Shown here: in pieces, positions 24,391 through 34,828 of the stretch
Layout: each line of letters begins with the position of its first letter
How positions within the stretch are numbered: position 1 is the stretch's first letter
Origin: Magicicada septendecula
Taxonomy: Eukaryota; Arthropoda; Insecta; Hemiptera; Cicadidae
Assembly: GCA_034769895.1 (NCBI GenBank)
Contig: CM068373.1
Span: 25,568,120 to 25,632,119, forward strand
Reading direction: 5' to 3'
Length of the DNA stretch: 64,000 bases
The notes under the pieces: generated by a model
The model's input: only the letters and a program-made list of their open reading frames with translations
The model's database searches: none
Told to the model about the DNA's origin: nothing
Translations under genes and position numbers: made by a program

Positions 24391-24628
24391 CCTCCTCCTC
24401 CTCCTCCTCCTCCTCCTCCTCCTCCTCCTCCTCCTCCTCCTCCTCCTCCTCCTCCTCCTCCTCCTCCTCCTCCTCCTCCTCCTCCTCCTCCTCCTCCTCC
24501 TCCTCCTCCTCCTCCTCCTCCTCCTCCTCCTCCTCCTCCTCCTCCTCCTCCTCCTCCTCCTCCTCCTCCTCCTCCTCCTCCTCCTCCTCCTCCTCCTCCT
24601 CCTCCTCCTCCTCCTCCTCCTCCTCCTC
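24391..24628. repeat. (CCT)n microsatellite, ~79 units
   Basis: Essentially uninterrupted CCT on the plus strand for about 238 bp, followed by a short (ATT)n. Poly-Arg and similar frames across it are artefacts. Confidence 0.98.
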
Positions 24629-24659
24629 ATTATTATTATTATTATTTTCTTTTCACAGA

Positions 24660-25639
24660 TGTGCTCTTACTTGACATAATGAATCTCTCAGATTTATGTC
24701 TTTTTCAGGTGTTTAATACTAATATTCAACCATTCTTGTCCCCTATTCCTCTACTGGGTGTCCTTCTGTCCCAGTGGCTGATCAGCAGGGTGCAGGTGTG
24801 CGTGAAAGCCTTGCAAAAACAAAAAAACTTTAATAATAATACAAATATTACTACTATGTTTAAAGCCCTAACAATATCAGTTGTAGAGACATCCAATGGT
24901 GCACCCAGGGGGGTTTTAAGGATTAGAACCCCCCAAAATGTTAGAAAAATGTTTTGTTATTATCGTATATACAAATAGTGAGATATTCTTATATGGTACT
25001 TACTCTATTGTAACAAATAATTTAACGGTTTTACTATTACTAATGATAAACTAAAATTCAGCATAGGCAAGTTTACCAGACATAAATAAACTATTTCCGT
25101 GCCAATGGCGCAAACACATACGTAACTGTGTGTGTACTTAAAAAAACAAAACAAAACAAACAAACAAACAAACAAGCAAACCACCAGTTTTCATCAAAAC
25201 CATACCGTTTAATTTATTGCCACATTTTCCGGTTTGTAGAGTAAAATGATCAATCTGGGTCACCTGTAGACTACACTACAAAGAAAAGTCATACATAGTC
25301 AGAGTTGGAAAATAATTTATTACACGTACAAGTTTATTAAATCATGAGATAAAGAAATATCAGAAAGAAAGTTACAGGAATGGGTCACTCATGCGTGTGG
25401 TGTGTCTCTAAGTAGTGATTTCAGAATTATTAAAGAAGTATCAGCATATGTGGGTAATATCTTTCAGCACTCCCCATAAAAATGCTCAATAAGGGAAAAA
25501 AAAACTGATTTAGACTATTGCAACAAGTGTACTATTCACGAATGGCAATCCATAGAAGGGGAAAGACCAACATTCAAATCTAAATTAAACAATTTTTGAG
25601 AACAAATTAATATAATGGTAGTGCGTCTAGTCTGAGCCA
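24660..25639. other. Spacer, no gene recognised
   Basis: A 105-residue frame at 24661-24978 lacks a recognisable domain. A short (AAAC)n lies at about 25144-25178. Confidence 0.45.
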
Positions 25640-26250
25640 CATTATTCGCCAAATGGTATTTCAATGAAAATGTGGCATATGGTATGACTAAAGATATTTA
25701 CAATAAAAAGTGCATATCTAAAAATGAGAAAATAAGGCATTACAATACAGTAATGAAGCCAGAATGCCTATATGCAAGTGAATGTCTAGCAGTGAATTAT
25801 AATGTAGATGAACTACAAATATTGGAAAGACGAATTATTAGGAAAATATTAGGCCCACGAAAAACTTCAGAAGGTTGGAAAACAAAGAAGGAATGATGAA
25901 ATACATTTAAGTATAGAAAATAAAACAGAAACAATGAGAAAAAGAAGACTATGATTTGTTGGACATTGGGGGAAGAAGTCAAAATCAAGTTTGATTAAAG
26001 AAGTCCAGAAGGATTTAGAAAAAATAATATACACGCAGAAGAAGCAATTGAAAGAGACGTTTTTGGGGAAAAAGTGTTAAAAATGGAAGGAGTCCAGGTT
26101 ATGAGAGAGAAAAACGCAGGTTCAGTGTGGACTGAAGACAGGAATAAGAGACACAGTGAAAAGATGAAAGAATATTAGAGAAAAAAAAGAGAACAAAGAA
26201 AAAAGAATTGAAATTGGCATGTGGTCCTTAGATGGCCGATACAAAAAAGG
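25640..26250 (+). mobile_element. LINE tail, copy 3
   Basis: Plus-strand frame 25672-25896 reads YGMTKDIYNKKCISKNEKI, then VMKPECLYASECLAVNYN and LQILERRIIRKILGPRKTSE, nearly the same protein as the minus-strand copy at 16752-17003. The 3' end is tggtccttagatggccgata at about 26220. 5'-truncated. Confidence 0.8.
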
Positions 26251-26279
26251 AAACACTACGGAAAAACAAGCAGAACTAT

Positions 26280-26470
26280 CACTGTCGCACACCACTATAG
26301 AAAAATTATTCCGATTAGCGCTTTCAAGCTTCTCAGCTCATAGGGCGATCTAAACGATGAGCTGAGAAGCTTGAAAGCGCTAACCGGAATAATTGTTCTA
26401 TAGTGGTGTGCAGCAGTGATAATTATGTTTGTGATTATAACCACTAACACAACTTTCTTAATTAAACTAT
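26280..26470. mobile_element. Penelope-type termini forming a near-perfect hairpin
   Basis: Arms 26287-26341 and 26357-26411 are inverted repeats of 55 nt with two mismatches and a 15-nt spacer. Both are copies of the terminal sequence of the Penelope-like element at 13291-14645. The right copy continues with gtgattataaccactaacac to about 26465. Confidence 0.7.
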
Positions 26471-26639
26471 GGAAAAAGTCTGTAAAACAAAACGAGGTCC
26501 TTAGTGCACGACCAATAACAACATAAACACAACAGTCGACTGTAGTATTCCGTGGTGCGCACCAACGACATCGCGTGTGTTCCCGCGTTTAGATTGTATA
26601 TTAATTGTGACACGTGTAAAGTGTATGCAAAATTGTTTT

Positions 26640-26770
26640 AATATTTTAATCATTTAACGAACTTTACCAAGGGATTGTACCTGATGATGGGACATATGTC
26701 CCGAAACGCGTTGTAATGTATAAAAAGGGAAAAGGCCACCAGACGGACAAAAAAGAGGTAAATTATTTTG
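26640..26770 (+). mobile_element. Penelope-type terminal repeat of a different lineage
   Basis: Sequence around a strong hammerhead-like core, unrelated to the 26280 family. No coding part is attached. The 88-residue minus-strand frame over it is not called. Confidence 0.5.
26681..26712 (+). ncRNA. Hammerhead ribozyme-like core (Penelope type)
   Basis: CTGATGA (26681-26687), one T, a perfect helix-II palindrome GGGACATATGTCCC (26689-26702) and GAAAC (26703-26707), with palindrome AACGCGTT (26705-26712) as a minimal stem III. All conserved core boxes are present. Published Penelope hammerheads have short stem III and are thought to work as dimers. Stem I is only weakly seen (tac/gta). Confidence 0.6.
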
Positions 26771-27384
26771 CTATGCATATACATATAAGTGGCCTGGATA
26801 CCAAAAAGCATGAATCTACAAAAAAAAAATTGATGGCTAGGTTGAAAAGACAATCCTACCGCATTGACGATCTCAAATAATTTTTGTTGACCTTGATCTT
26901 GCCGAAGCTCTTTCATTTCATGCTACTGTGGCAGGTACCTAGCGTTAAACATATCCTAAGGACAATTTGAATATTAGTATACATGTGGCCCAAAGAGTAT
27001 TTACTTTAGCAATTACTTCAATTATTTCAGCAAGTCAAGGGCTGATGTCTTTTCTAAATGTTTTAGGCCTATCAGTTCCTGAGCCTGTAGTTTAAATGGT
27101 TCTGTCTCATTACAAATTTCAACAGCATCTGCATCTCTGTTATGTTTAGATGAAAATTTTGATGTTCATTCTTTCAAATCACTTATTGGGTCATTTCTCT
27201 GAGAGAAAAGAGAAGTCTTCCTATATAGCTGAGATTGATTTCTATCTTATTTTAAATTCTGTTACAATGTTATCAATTATCAATTACAATATTGATTTCT
27301 CTAGTAACCTCATCTGCAGGGATGAGATATGCCTCACTGTCATTGGCTGCAAGAATCTGTTTTACAGACTTTTTCCATACTTTA

Positions 27385-27470
27385 ATTAAGAAAGTTGTGT
27401 TAGTGGTTATAATCACAAACAGAATTATCACTGTTGCACACCACTATAGAAAAATTATTCTAATTATTCT
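27385..27470 (-). mobile_element. Penelope-type terminal fragment
   Basis: Contains gttgtgttagtggttataat and cacaccactatagaaaaatt, the inverse of the tail at 14560-14645. Short fragment. Confidence 0.65.
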
Positions 27471-27624
27471 GTTCTAAATCCTATTAGAAAGGTGACGTGT
27501 CTTGGATGGTGATCTGCGCTGACCACTTAAAAATTACCCACACTTAAAAATGTAATTAATTTGTCTAGAGAGGACTGTGGGGAGACGACGTTTCCTGTCT
27601 CACTTTACACACTAACTCTTCTCT

Positions 27625-27632
27625 GTCACACA
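27625..27632. repeat. Left TSD of deleted hAT element
   Basis: gtcacaca, identical to 28432-28439. Confidence 0.8.
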
Positions 27633-28431
27633 CAGGCCAGGCTCCAGGCAGGGGCAAACCATGCCACCGCCCAGGGCGGCAGATTCCGGGATGTTAAATT
27701 TTGAAATTGAGGGAAAAATTAAAATTATTCACTTAATTTCATCACAATGTGTAAGATCAGTTAGAATTACTTTATGTATAAAGTCAGGGGAGTTTAACGA
27801 AGAGTCGAAAACTCGTGAACGAGAGATGGTAAACCTGACAATGAGTGCTGCCTTGCATGAGTCATCAGCAGAGAAGAATTTTTCTAACATTACCTGTGAC
27901 AGTGGTAAGCGGAGAAAGGACGTTTTCGAAGCTCAAACTTATTAAAACTTATCTAAGACCGAGTATGTCCGAGACTCGCCTTCTGAGTGGTCTGGCGACT
28001 ATATCTACAGAACATCAGTTAGCCGAGTCACTTGATTACAACGAACTCATAAAGGAGTTTGCCAGTGCAAAAGCTAGACGAGTATTTTTTAACTAAGGTA
28101 TATGATACATTACTTTTGTTATATTTCAATCATAATGAATTTTAGTTGGTATTTTAATTTTAAGTCATCACATAGACATACATTTTTATTGTCTCACGAT
28201 TCCTTGATTGTCTTTACAGTTTTATAGTAGCCGTTCGCTCCATTGTAAACACAAGAAAGTTCTAGTTATTCGATAAACACAACAATGAAAACATTCCTAG
28301 TCGTCATTTGAAGGCAACGTCTTTATCTTTAGAGTAGGTATAGTGTGCGTGAATGTGTTCAGAGTTAAAATAGGGAGTGGGCGGCACTAATAGTACTGCA
28401 CAGGGCGGCAGAAGCGCTGGGGCCGGCCCTG
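27633..28431 (+). mobile_element. hAT element (ZMYM1-like), internal deletion derivative, exact ends
   Basis: Termini caggccaggc (27633) and gccggccctg (ends 28431) are imperfect inverted repeats of the CAGGGCCGGC type, and both ends carry gggcggcag a little inside. Perfect 8-bp TSDs gtcacaca flank it, diagnostic of hAT. At 799 bp it retains only the C-terminal end of the transposase, so it is a non-autonomous deletion product. The perfect TSD suggests a recent insertion. Such elements move only if a related transposase is supplied elsewhere. Confidence 0.85.
27845..28096 (+). pseudogene. hAT transposase C-terminal dimerisation domain
   Basis: The frame contains LTLPVTVVSGERTFSKLKL, then IKTYLRPSM, GLATIS and LIKEFASAKARR, matching the hATC dimerisation region of the ZMYM1-like hAT group common in arthropods. 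Everything upstream (zinc finger and RNase H catalytic core) has been deleted. A 94-codon frame overlaps it on the same strand (27661-27945) and carries a few degraded residues of the preceding region. Confidence 0.8.
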
Positions 28432-28439
28432 GTCACACA
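28432..28439. repeat. Right TSD of deleted hAT element
   Basis: gtcacaca. Confidence 0.8.
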
Positions 28440-29799
28440 CATGCTTTCAGCGTTCTCGCTAGCAGCCCATGTTCACACTCTGAAACACTGTTGTGCACAT
28501 GTGTGAAATGACTAAAAAAGTTTTTGTTAGCCTTGCAACAAGATGTCTGTCCATTGGGCATGTCTGAGGGACTGTTCAAGTTCTATCGTCAGGTCTATAA
28601 CTAGTCATGAGAGCCTTATCAATATAGTACTGTACTTGAATATACATTCTGATTTGGCCTACACCTCAGACAATCTTTTTTATTGTCATTTATATTTAAA
28701 TGTATATTAATAAATTACATTTTTGTAATATTCCATAATTTTGATAACTTGTGATTTTTAAAATGTCTGTATTCCTAAAGTAAAAAAGTTCTATCTAGGC
28801 CTAACTGAAATTTAACCAGAAACAGTTACCTTCGAAACACAAAACAATCTGCAGATCCCTGTGATGCACATGATTCAGGTTTAGCTCATGAAGGCAGATT
28901 AAGTGGATATGACTTCAGATAACTATTAACTTTGTTAGAAGTATCTTAATGGTGAAACTGGTAGTAGACCTTACTAAAGAAATGTATTATCTTGACACCA
29001 ATAAGGAAGTCGCTGTTGTCTCTGCTTGCCTTAACCATGTAACTCTGAATGTATTGATGCTCCCCTCAAAAAGTTGAAATCTGAAACGTCATAAGAGGTT
29101 ACTAAACTCTGCCATGAACCTAAGTCAAGCATGGATATGGGTTAGGTGGGGTAATTGTAAACGAAATATGAAGGATTGACACATTTTTATTGATTAAAAA
29201 TCACATATAGGTTTTAGAATTGAAATAACTGCAAATAATAATTTTTCAGATTTTTGTTATTATGTTGCATGCAAAAAATTGTATAAATATCAATAATAAA
29301 GACCTCTTTATTAATAAATTATTTATTATTTAATAAATTAAATTATTAATTTAATTTACAATTACCTCAACACCTTAGGGGCAATTGAAACAACTGTTTT
29401 CTTTACCCTTTGAAACAGTGAAACAAAAATTGGAACAACTGTAGACTAGTTGACATTGTACTATTTTGTTCTGTGTTTTTAATCCTAACACCATGTTTAC
29501 AATTACCCCGGCTTAGTCTATGTGTAAAGTAAATGAAAACAAGATACTTCAGACACTGTGTTTATTAAAAAGCATAAAGAAATGTTCTGCTACGTACCAC
29601 AACAAGTAAGAAATATAATAAAACTTTATAATTTTTCAAAAACAGAAACACTTCTAGGGGACTCACAAGCAATGTGTTCGTTAATTTCCTTGATTTCTAG
29701 AGTGGGCAGACTTGTCCATATACGCGTATGTTCAATATTAATAGTACTTTTATCATTTTCTTTTAATATTACTTTGTAGAAATTTCACCTTTGCATCTA
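28440..29799. other. Spacer, no gene recognised
   Basis: AT-rich. A ggggtaattgtaaac block near 29147 recurs as ggggtaattgtaaatg near 31212 and may mark a repeat around the decayed transposase between them. Confidence 0.45.
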
Positions 29800-29819
29800 T
29801 CCTGTGACATAAGTTTTAT

Positions 29820-30880
29820 CTCTCGTCATCATCAACATTCTGTACACAACAAACATAATTGTAGTGATTTTTATTTCTTGGTCTTCCAGCACTAACAACA
29901 AGAACAAATTGTCCTTCATGAATGTTTTGCCATTTTGATATTTCATATGTTATTTCCATTGTATCGTTTTTCAAAACACTTATTGCAAATTATCTTTGTC
30001 ATCACCAAAGTCATCATCAGAATATCACAATAAACAGAATGTTGTTCAGAATCTTGTTTAGATTTCTCTACTATTTTATTATCAAAATACAATTACCATA
30101 TTAGGTTTGTTTTTCTCTGTTCCTAGACATTTCTTCCATGGTTTTTTCTTGATACTGTCTTTAGCGTCTGGAGTCTTGGAGCCTTTGTCAGGACTCTTCA
30201 TTTGTTAAAACTTCTCCATACTTTTCAGGTTTCGAGAGAGGTATTTTTCTTTCTCTTTTTATAACAATTTCTGTAAACATCTAAAACATGTAAACTTTTC
30301 AGGTTTCGAGAGAGGTATTTTTCTTTCTCTTTTTATAACAATTTCTGTAAACATCAGAAAATTTTGAGTTTTTATAATTTCTGATGTAATATTTCTATGA
30401 TTTCAGTTGGTGATTCTGGGGTTGATTTTTGCTGTGGCATTTTAATAGGTGTCTTCTCAATAATCTTACTTGGTGGAGTACTTATCTGAGAAGCAGATGT
30501 GCCTGGTATAGATGATCTGGCTACATCATCAATAGAGTTGCTTTTACAAAGTGAACTTTATACGTGGAGTTCATTAAACATATTATATGTATAATAGCCC
30601 TACTCTTATACTTATTCAGTTTTTTTGAACTAAAAGCTTATTCTGGAAACTTCTTTGCATCAACTTGGAAAATTCCTGTTGTTACAAAACCGGATGTGAC
30701 ATTTTTACTAAGCATGCCTTCTCTCCACACTTGGCTTAAGAGTGTAGAAAATTCACATTTTGCCAGTGGACAAACTCCTGTTTTTTTCAACTTCAGTGTT
30801 CAACCTGTTTTTTCCTTAAAGGGTATCAATGTTTCTGACATGGCCAAAAACACAATTATCAATTGCTTAAATTTTATCTG
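29820..30880 (-). pseudogene. Decayed pogo/Tigger-like (DDE_1) transposase C-terminal half
   Basis: Minus-strand text in shifting frames reads, from high to low coordinate, CEFSTLLSQVWREGML and SGFVTTGIFQVDAKKFPEY (about 30790-30655). Next come a Ser/Pro/Thr-rich linker, KPEKYGEVLTNEES (about 30230), a Lys-rich tract, and HEGQFVLVVSAGRP with NYVCCVQNVDDDE (about 29935-29830). The GF..TGIFP.D..K.P and YGE.LT blocks are typical of Tigger/pogo-type transposases. Many stops and shifts make it a relic. The N-terminal helix-turn-helix and first catalytic part were not found. Confidence 0.5.
30221..30355. repeat. Direct duplication, 61-bp copies, period 74
   Basis: The block beginning cttttcaggtttcgagagag and ending ctgtaaacatc occurs at 30221-30281 and 30295-30355 without visible mismatch. 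It is a recent local tandem duplication inside the transposase relic. Confidence 0.9.
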
Positions 30881-31089
30881 TAAGCGACTTGGTAACAAAA
30901 GCACTCAATTAAGCACTAACATAACAATACACCTGATTATTTATCAGATGGCAGAAATAATTTTTCTACATCTGTTCTACACTAACACACATAGGCCTAA
31001 CAAATTATTTGGAAATTTCGTACATAGTTTTCTAAATAATTTAATTTTATCTATAGTAGAAAATGTTTTAACAGTAGTAAACTCATAAT

Positions 31090-32461
31090 AGTATCTAGGT
31101 TTGGTAAATTCTGATATTTATTAGTACTAACCAAAGAAGAATATTTTTATAACAGCATTTACAATTACCGCAAAATCACATTTACATTTACTAGATTGGA
31201 AAATTTTTATGGGGTAATTGTAAATGCAGTATAACTTGAGACTACTCACAATACCTTTACAAAACATCACAAAAAGTTATTAAAGACTGTTATATTTACC
31301 TTTATATTATTTTGGTGCAGTATCTGGTTGTTTCTGACAACAAAAAATCATTATACTTCCAAATTCATAAAAAACCATTTGTAGTCTGTAGTTTTATAGT
31401 CATAAAAAAACATTTGTGTACTTTTGTAGTTTATTTTTAAACCTTAATACTAAAAAGGCCAACCAAGGCCACTGTCATACTTAAAGCATTGTTAACATTA
31501 CTGTATGTTGATCTTGCAGCACTAACATTTATAAATAAAAAGCACTTTGTATGTATAAAGTAAACAGTTCATTTTGTTTATACACCAAAAATTCAGTACT
31601 GAAATAAAACTTTCTCAATGTCTCAAACAACCAAAAACAGTAAAAAAATGTATGTAAATCCCAAAACCATGGGATTGGTTCTTAACCATGGGTTCTTAAC
31701 AATGAAAACCATTCAAATTTTATAATAGGCGTTTATAAGAAATACAATATTTTATTGTATATCCGTAACACTTGTATTTGCATTTTTGTTTTAACACATT
31801 TTTTCTCTGAACTATACTAAACAAATTATTAAGAAGAAGTTAAACTCTTCATTTCAAAACTTTAATATAATTTTATTAGTAATTGATTGGTATATTATTG
31901 TTAATTACCAGTAACAATCAGGAATTCACTCATTCTTTTATTTGAAAAACGTGTAGCCCAACCTTCAGAGTGAGTTCTCATTTGTTTTCATAACTTTTAT
32001 TTAATTAAAACAATATGGAAGCTCTGAAATCAATTATTAATTACAACTATTTGTTTATTGTCTAAATGACAAGTGCAGTATTCTCATGGTTGACCAAGAT
32101 TAAAATCTAACCACTTTGTGACTGTAAATGATATGATTCTATACTATGTGTAAGCTGATTCTTTAATCATTCACTTTTTTAAACACATTTTTAATAGGAA
32201 CATAACAAAATTTAAATACTATGAGAATAAATGAAGGGACTATGTTGGTTATATGGCTGAATATTGAATTCTTAATGCATTTATAAGAATTATAACTCTC
32301 AGCACGGCTGAACATGTATGAACCATCCATTAATTAGCATGGAGTTATCAGCTATTGTGAAAGAGGAACAATTCCAAATTCCCTTAAACCTTCAAGTTGA
32401 TGATGATGAACTAAAGTACTACATTGTTCATACCTTACACAAATGTTCATATTTTGTTCAT
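31090..32461. other. AT-rich stretch, no gene recognised
   Basis: No domain-bearing frame. It ends at the target site of the Jockey insertion. Confidence 0.5.
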
Positions 32462-32474
32462 GTTTATAATAATG
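32462..32474. repeat. Left TSD of the Jockey LINE
   Basis: gtttataataatg, identical to 37039-37051. Confidence 0.92.
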
Positions 32475-32700
32475 AGTATCGGTCGTGCATTCGTAGAGTG
32501 CGGTTATAAGTCTGTGCTCCGTTATCTCTTGTGTTATCTCTTGTGTTATTGTTTTGTTATGTTTATGAATATAGTTTATCATCTTAGTTTAACATTTATC
32601 TAATCTGTATATACTGTGTCTGTTTAGACTTCCAGTGCGTGCGTGCGCTGTGTGTGTGTGATTGTGTGTTAGTGTGTGTCCAACTTGTCAACATACAATA

Positions 32701-33987
32701 ATGAATTATCAGCAACCAGGCCTGTCAACTAACGTTGAACCTGTTCCTACAGTCCACTCAGGAACTTCAGTACCTCCAATGTCGCAAAATGCCCCTCAAT
32801 CCTATAACAGTCAACAGCCAGGCAGAAATGTTAATGTTGATTTCACACAACACGGATCCCACAGCTGGCAGATGGTGAAAAAACGAAAAAGAAGTCGTCA
32901 ATCTTCAGAAAACACATCTGAAACACACACTCAGCTTAATGACCACAATAGATTTACGGTGTTACCTATAGATGACCCTGATGACGTCCAACCTACTCAA
33001 GTCTTAGCTCAGCCGAAAGTACCTAGACCTCCTCCTGTATACCTTCATGGTATCGTCAATTACAGCGAAATGATCAATAATCTTACAGCAATTTTGGAAT
33101 CAGAACAGTACAGTACTAAATCGTTCGATGACAATACGGTGAAAATCAACACTTTTGCACCTGATTCTTACAGAAAATTAATTCGTCACCACGAGGACGA
33201 AAAAATTATTTACCATACTTATCAAATTAAAGACCAGCGAGCATACCGGGTTGTCATAAGAAACATTCATCCTAGCATCGGTGTACACTTTATTAAAGAA
33301 GCACTAAAAGAAAAAGGACACTCGGTCAGAAACATAATCAACGTTCGACACAGAGTCGAGAAAACACCCCTCCCTCTCTTCTTTGTTGATCTTGAACCTG
33401 CAGCAAACAATAAACAAATATATAGCCTAAGGTCTTTAGGTAACATGCAGATTGCTGTAGAACCACCTCGGAGAAAAAACTTTATCATACAGTGCACTCG
33501 TTGTCAGTCATACGGTCACAGTAAGACGTATTGTAGAAAACCTTTCCAGTGTGTCAAGTGCGGAGGTGAACACAACTCCGCAACTTGTTCCAAATCTAAG
33601 GATACACCAGCCACATGTGCATTATGTGATGGTCCTCATACAGCTAATTATAAGGGCTGTGAAGTTTATCAAAACCTGCAGGCCAGAAAAAGCCCCGTAC
33701 GAAACTCCACACCTAGGAGAACCCCTTCAATGTTTAGGACTATGAACACGGAACAGAACATGAATACCCGTAACGTCTCTTCTCCTACTTACGCTCAAAT
33801 TGCAGGACTACCGCAACACTCAGAATCATCGCCCCCTTATGACAGCAATCTCAAACAGACAGCAAATGAGGACATCACTCTTTCACACTTCCTGACAAAA
33901 TTCGAGACTATGTTCAGTCAACTCATGCAGCAAAATAGCGTCATGCTTAATCTCCTTACAACACTTGTCAATAAACTTTCTAATTAA
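32701..33987 (+). CDS. Jockey ORF1 protein (gag-like, PRE_C2HC and zinc knuckles)
   Basis: 428 residues from the ATG at 32701. The longer frame starting at 32662 begins with TTG in the leader and is not used. The N-terminal ~110 residues are polar, with a basic KKRKRSRQSS stretch. A PRE_C2HC-like domain follows (AYRVVIRNIHPSIG onward). Then come three zinc knuckles: CTRCQSYGHSKTYC (CX2CX4HX4C), CVKCGGEHNSATC and CALCDGPHTANYKGC. This trio is characteristic of Jockey-clade ORF1. In the family the protein binds element RNA and forms the ribonucleoprotein particle. The C-terminus has a Ser/Pro/Thr linker and a short hydrophobic helix. The frame is intact. It stops 2 nt before the ORF2 ATG, which suggests coupled translation. 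Confidence 0.93.
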   Translation: MNYQQPGLSTNVEPVPTVHSGTSVPPMSQNAPQSYNSQQPGRNVNVDFTQHGSHSWQMVKKRKRSRQSSENTSETHTQLNDHNRFTVLPIDDPDDVQPTQVLAQPKVPRPPPVYLHGIVNYSEMINNLTAILESEQYSTKSFDDNTVKINTFAPDSYRKLIRHHEDEKIIYHTYQIKDQRAYRVVIRNIHPSIGVHFIKEALKEKGHSVRNIINVRHRVEKTPLPLFFVDLEPAANNKQIYSLRSLGNMQIAVEPPRRKNFIIQCTRCQSYGHSKTYCRKPFQCVKCGGEHNSATCSKSKDTPATCALCDGPHTANYKGCEVYQNLQARKSPVRNSTPRRTPSMFRTMNTEQNMNTRNVSSPTYAQIAGLPQHSESSPPYDSNLKQTANEDITLSHFLTKFETMFSQLMQQNSVMLNLLTTLVNKLSN

Positions 33988-33989
33988 TA

Positions 33990-34828
33990 ATGAATAACAA
34001 TTACAGGATTGGATTATGGAACGCCAATGGACTCTCTCAACGCACCCTAGAACTCAAAGCTTTTCTTCTTGAAAACAGATTAGACGTAATGCTTATATCT
34101 GAGACACACTTCACAGACAGAAGCCATATTAGGATTCCAGGCTTTACTGTTTATGATACCCAACATCCGGACGGGACAGCTCGTGGCGGAACCGCTTTGT
34201 TAATCCGAAACAATATAAAACATTATCTCTTCTCTAACGTCAAAACTGCTCACCTACAGGCGACCAACGTTTTAATTGAAGATCAAAGAGGCCCTCTAAT
34301 TGTTTCTGCAGTCTACTGTCCCCCAAAACACAGAATCAATGAAACTGACTTCAGCTCTTTTCTTGGAACTCTTGGTGCACGTTTTTTGGTGGGAGGTGAC
34401 TTTAACGCAAAACACCCGCAATGGGGTTCGAGATTAGCTAATCCAAGCGGTAGAATTTTATATAATGTCATTAGACAAGAATCCCTGTCCTTTCTGTCCA
34501 CTGGTCAACCAACCTATTGGCCTTCTGACACAAATAAAATACCTGACCTAATTGATTTCTTCTTAATACGAGGCTTGTCTCATAAATACTACAAAGTTGA
34601 ATCTTGCCTTGATTTGTCCTCTGACCACACTCCAATTATTGCCACTATTAGCAATACTATAATTGTGTCTGAAAGTCTACCAACACTCACAAATCGTCTT
34701 ACTGACTGGGATTACTTTAGAGAGCTTGTAAATTATAATATCTCGCTAGAACTTCCACTCCACACGCCTGCTGAATTGGATGCGGCTGTAAATTCTCTCA
34801 CCAGTACTTTTCAAAAATCAGCCTGGGA
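33990..34828 (+). pseudogene. Jockey ORF2, APE-type endonuclease part
   Basis: ORF2 opens with the ATG at 33990 and reads IGLWNANGLSQRTLELKAF, the AP-endonuclease start. It continues with ISETHFTD, GGTALLIR, VYCPPKH, GGDFNAKHPQWGSR and SSDHTPII, giving the Glu, Asp/Asn and Ser-Asp-His motifs that nick target DNA. About 280 residues match a complete domain. Its frame ends in a stop at 34865. Homology with the reverse transcriptase resumes in another frame from about 34829 (ATPCNTAKNKHLN), so one small indel near 34827 splits ORF2. No catalytic residue looks lost. Confidence 0.92.

Noticed and set aside
24358-24630. Poly-Arg frame of 90 residues
   Set aside because: Translation of the (CCT)n microsatellite on the minus strand.
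26650-27190. Possible ZMYM1-type hAT transposase fragment on the minus strand
   Set aside because: Some phrases (NETEPFKLQAQ, HLEKTSALDLL) looked familiar, but motifs are too broken and no termini were found.
30564-31088. 174-residue plus-strand frame starting with a hydrophobic segment, as a secreted protein
   Set aside because: The minus strand over its central part carries pogo/Tigger-like transposase motifs, so the frame is an antisense shadow in AT-rich DNA.
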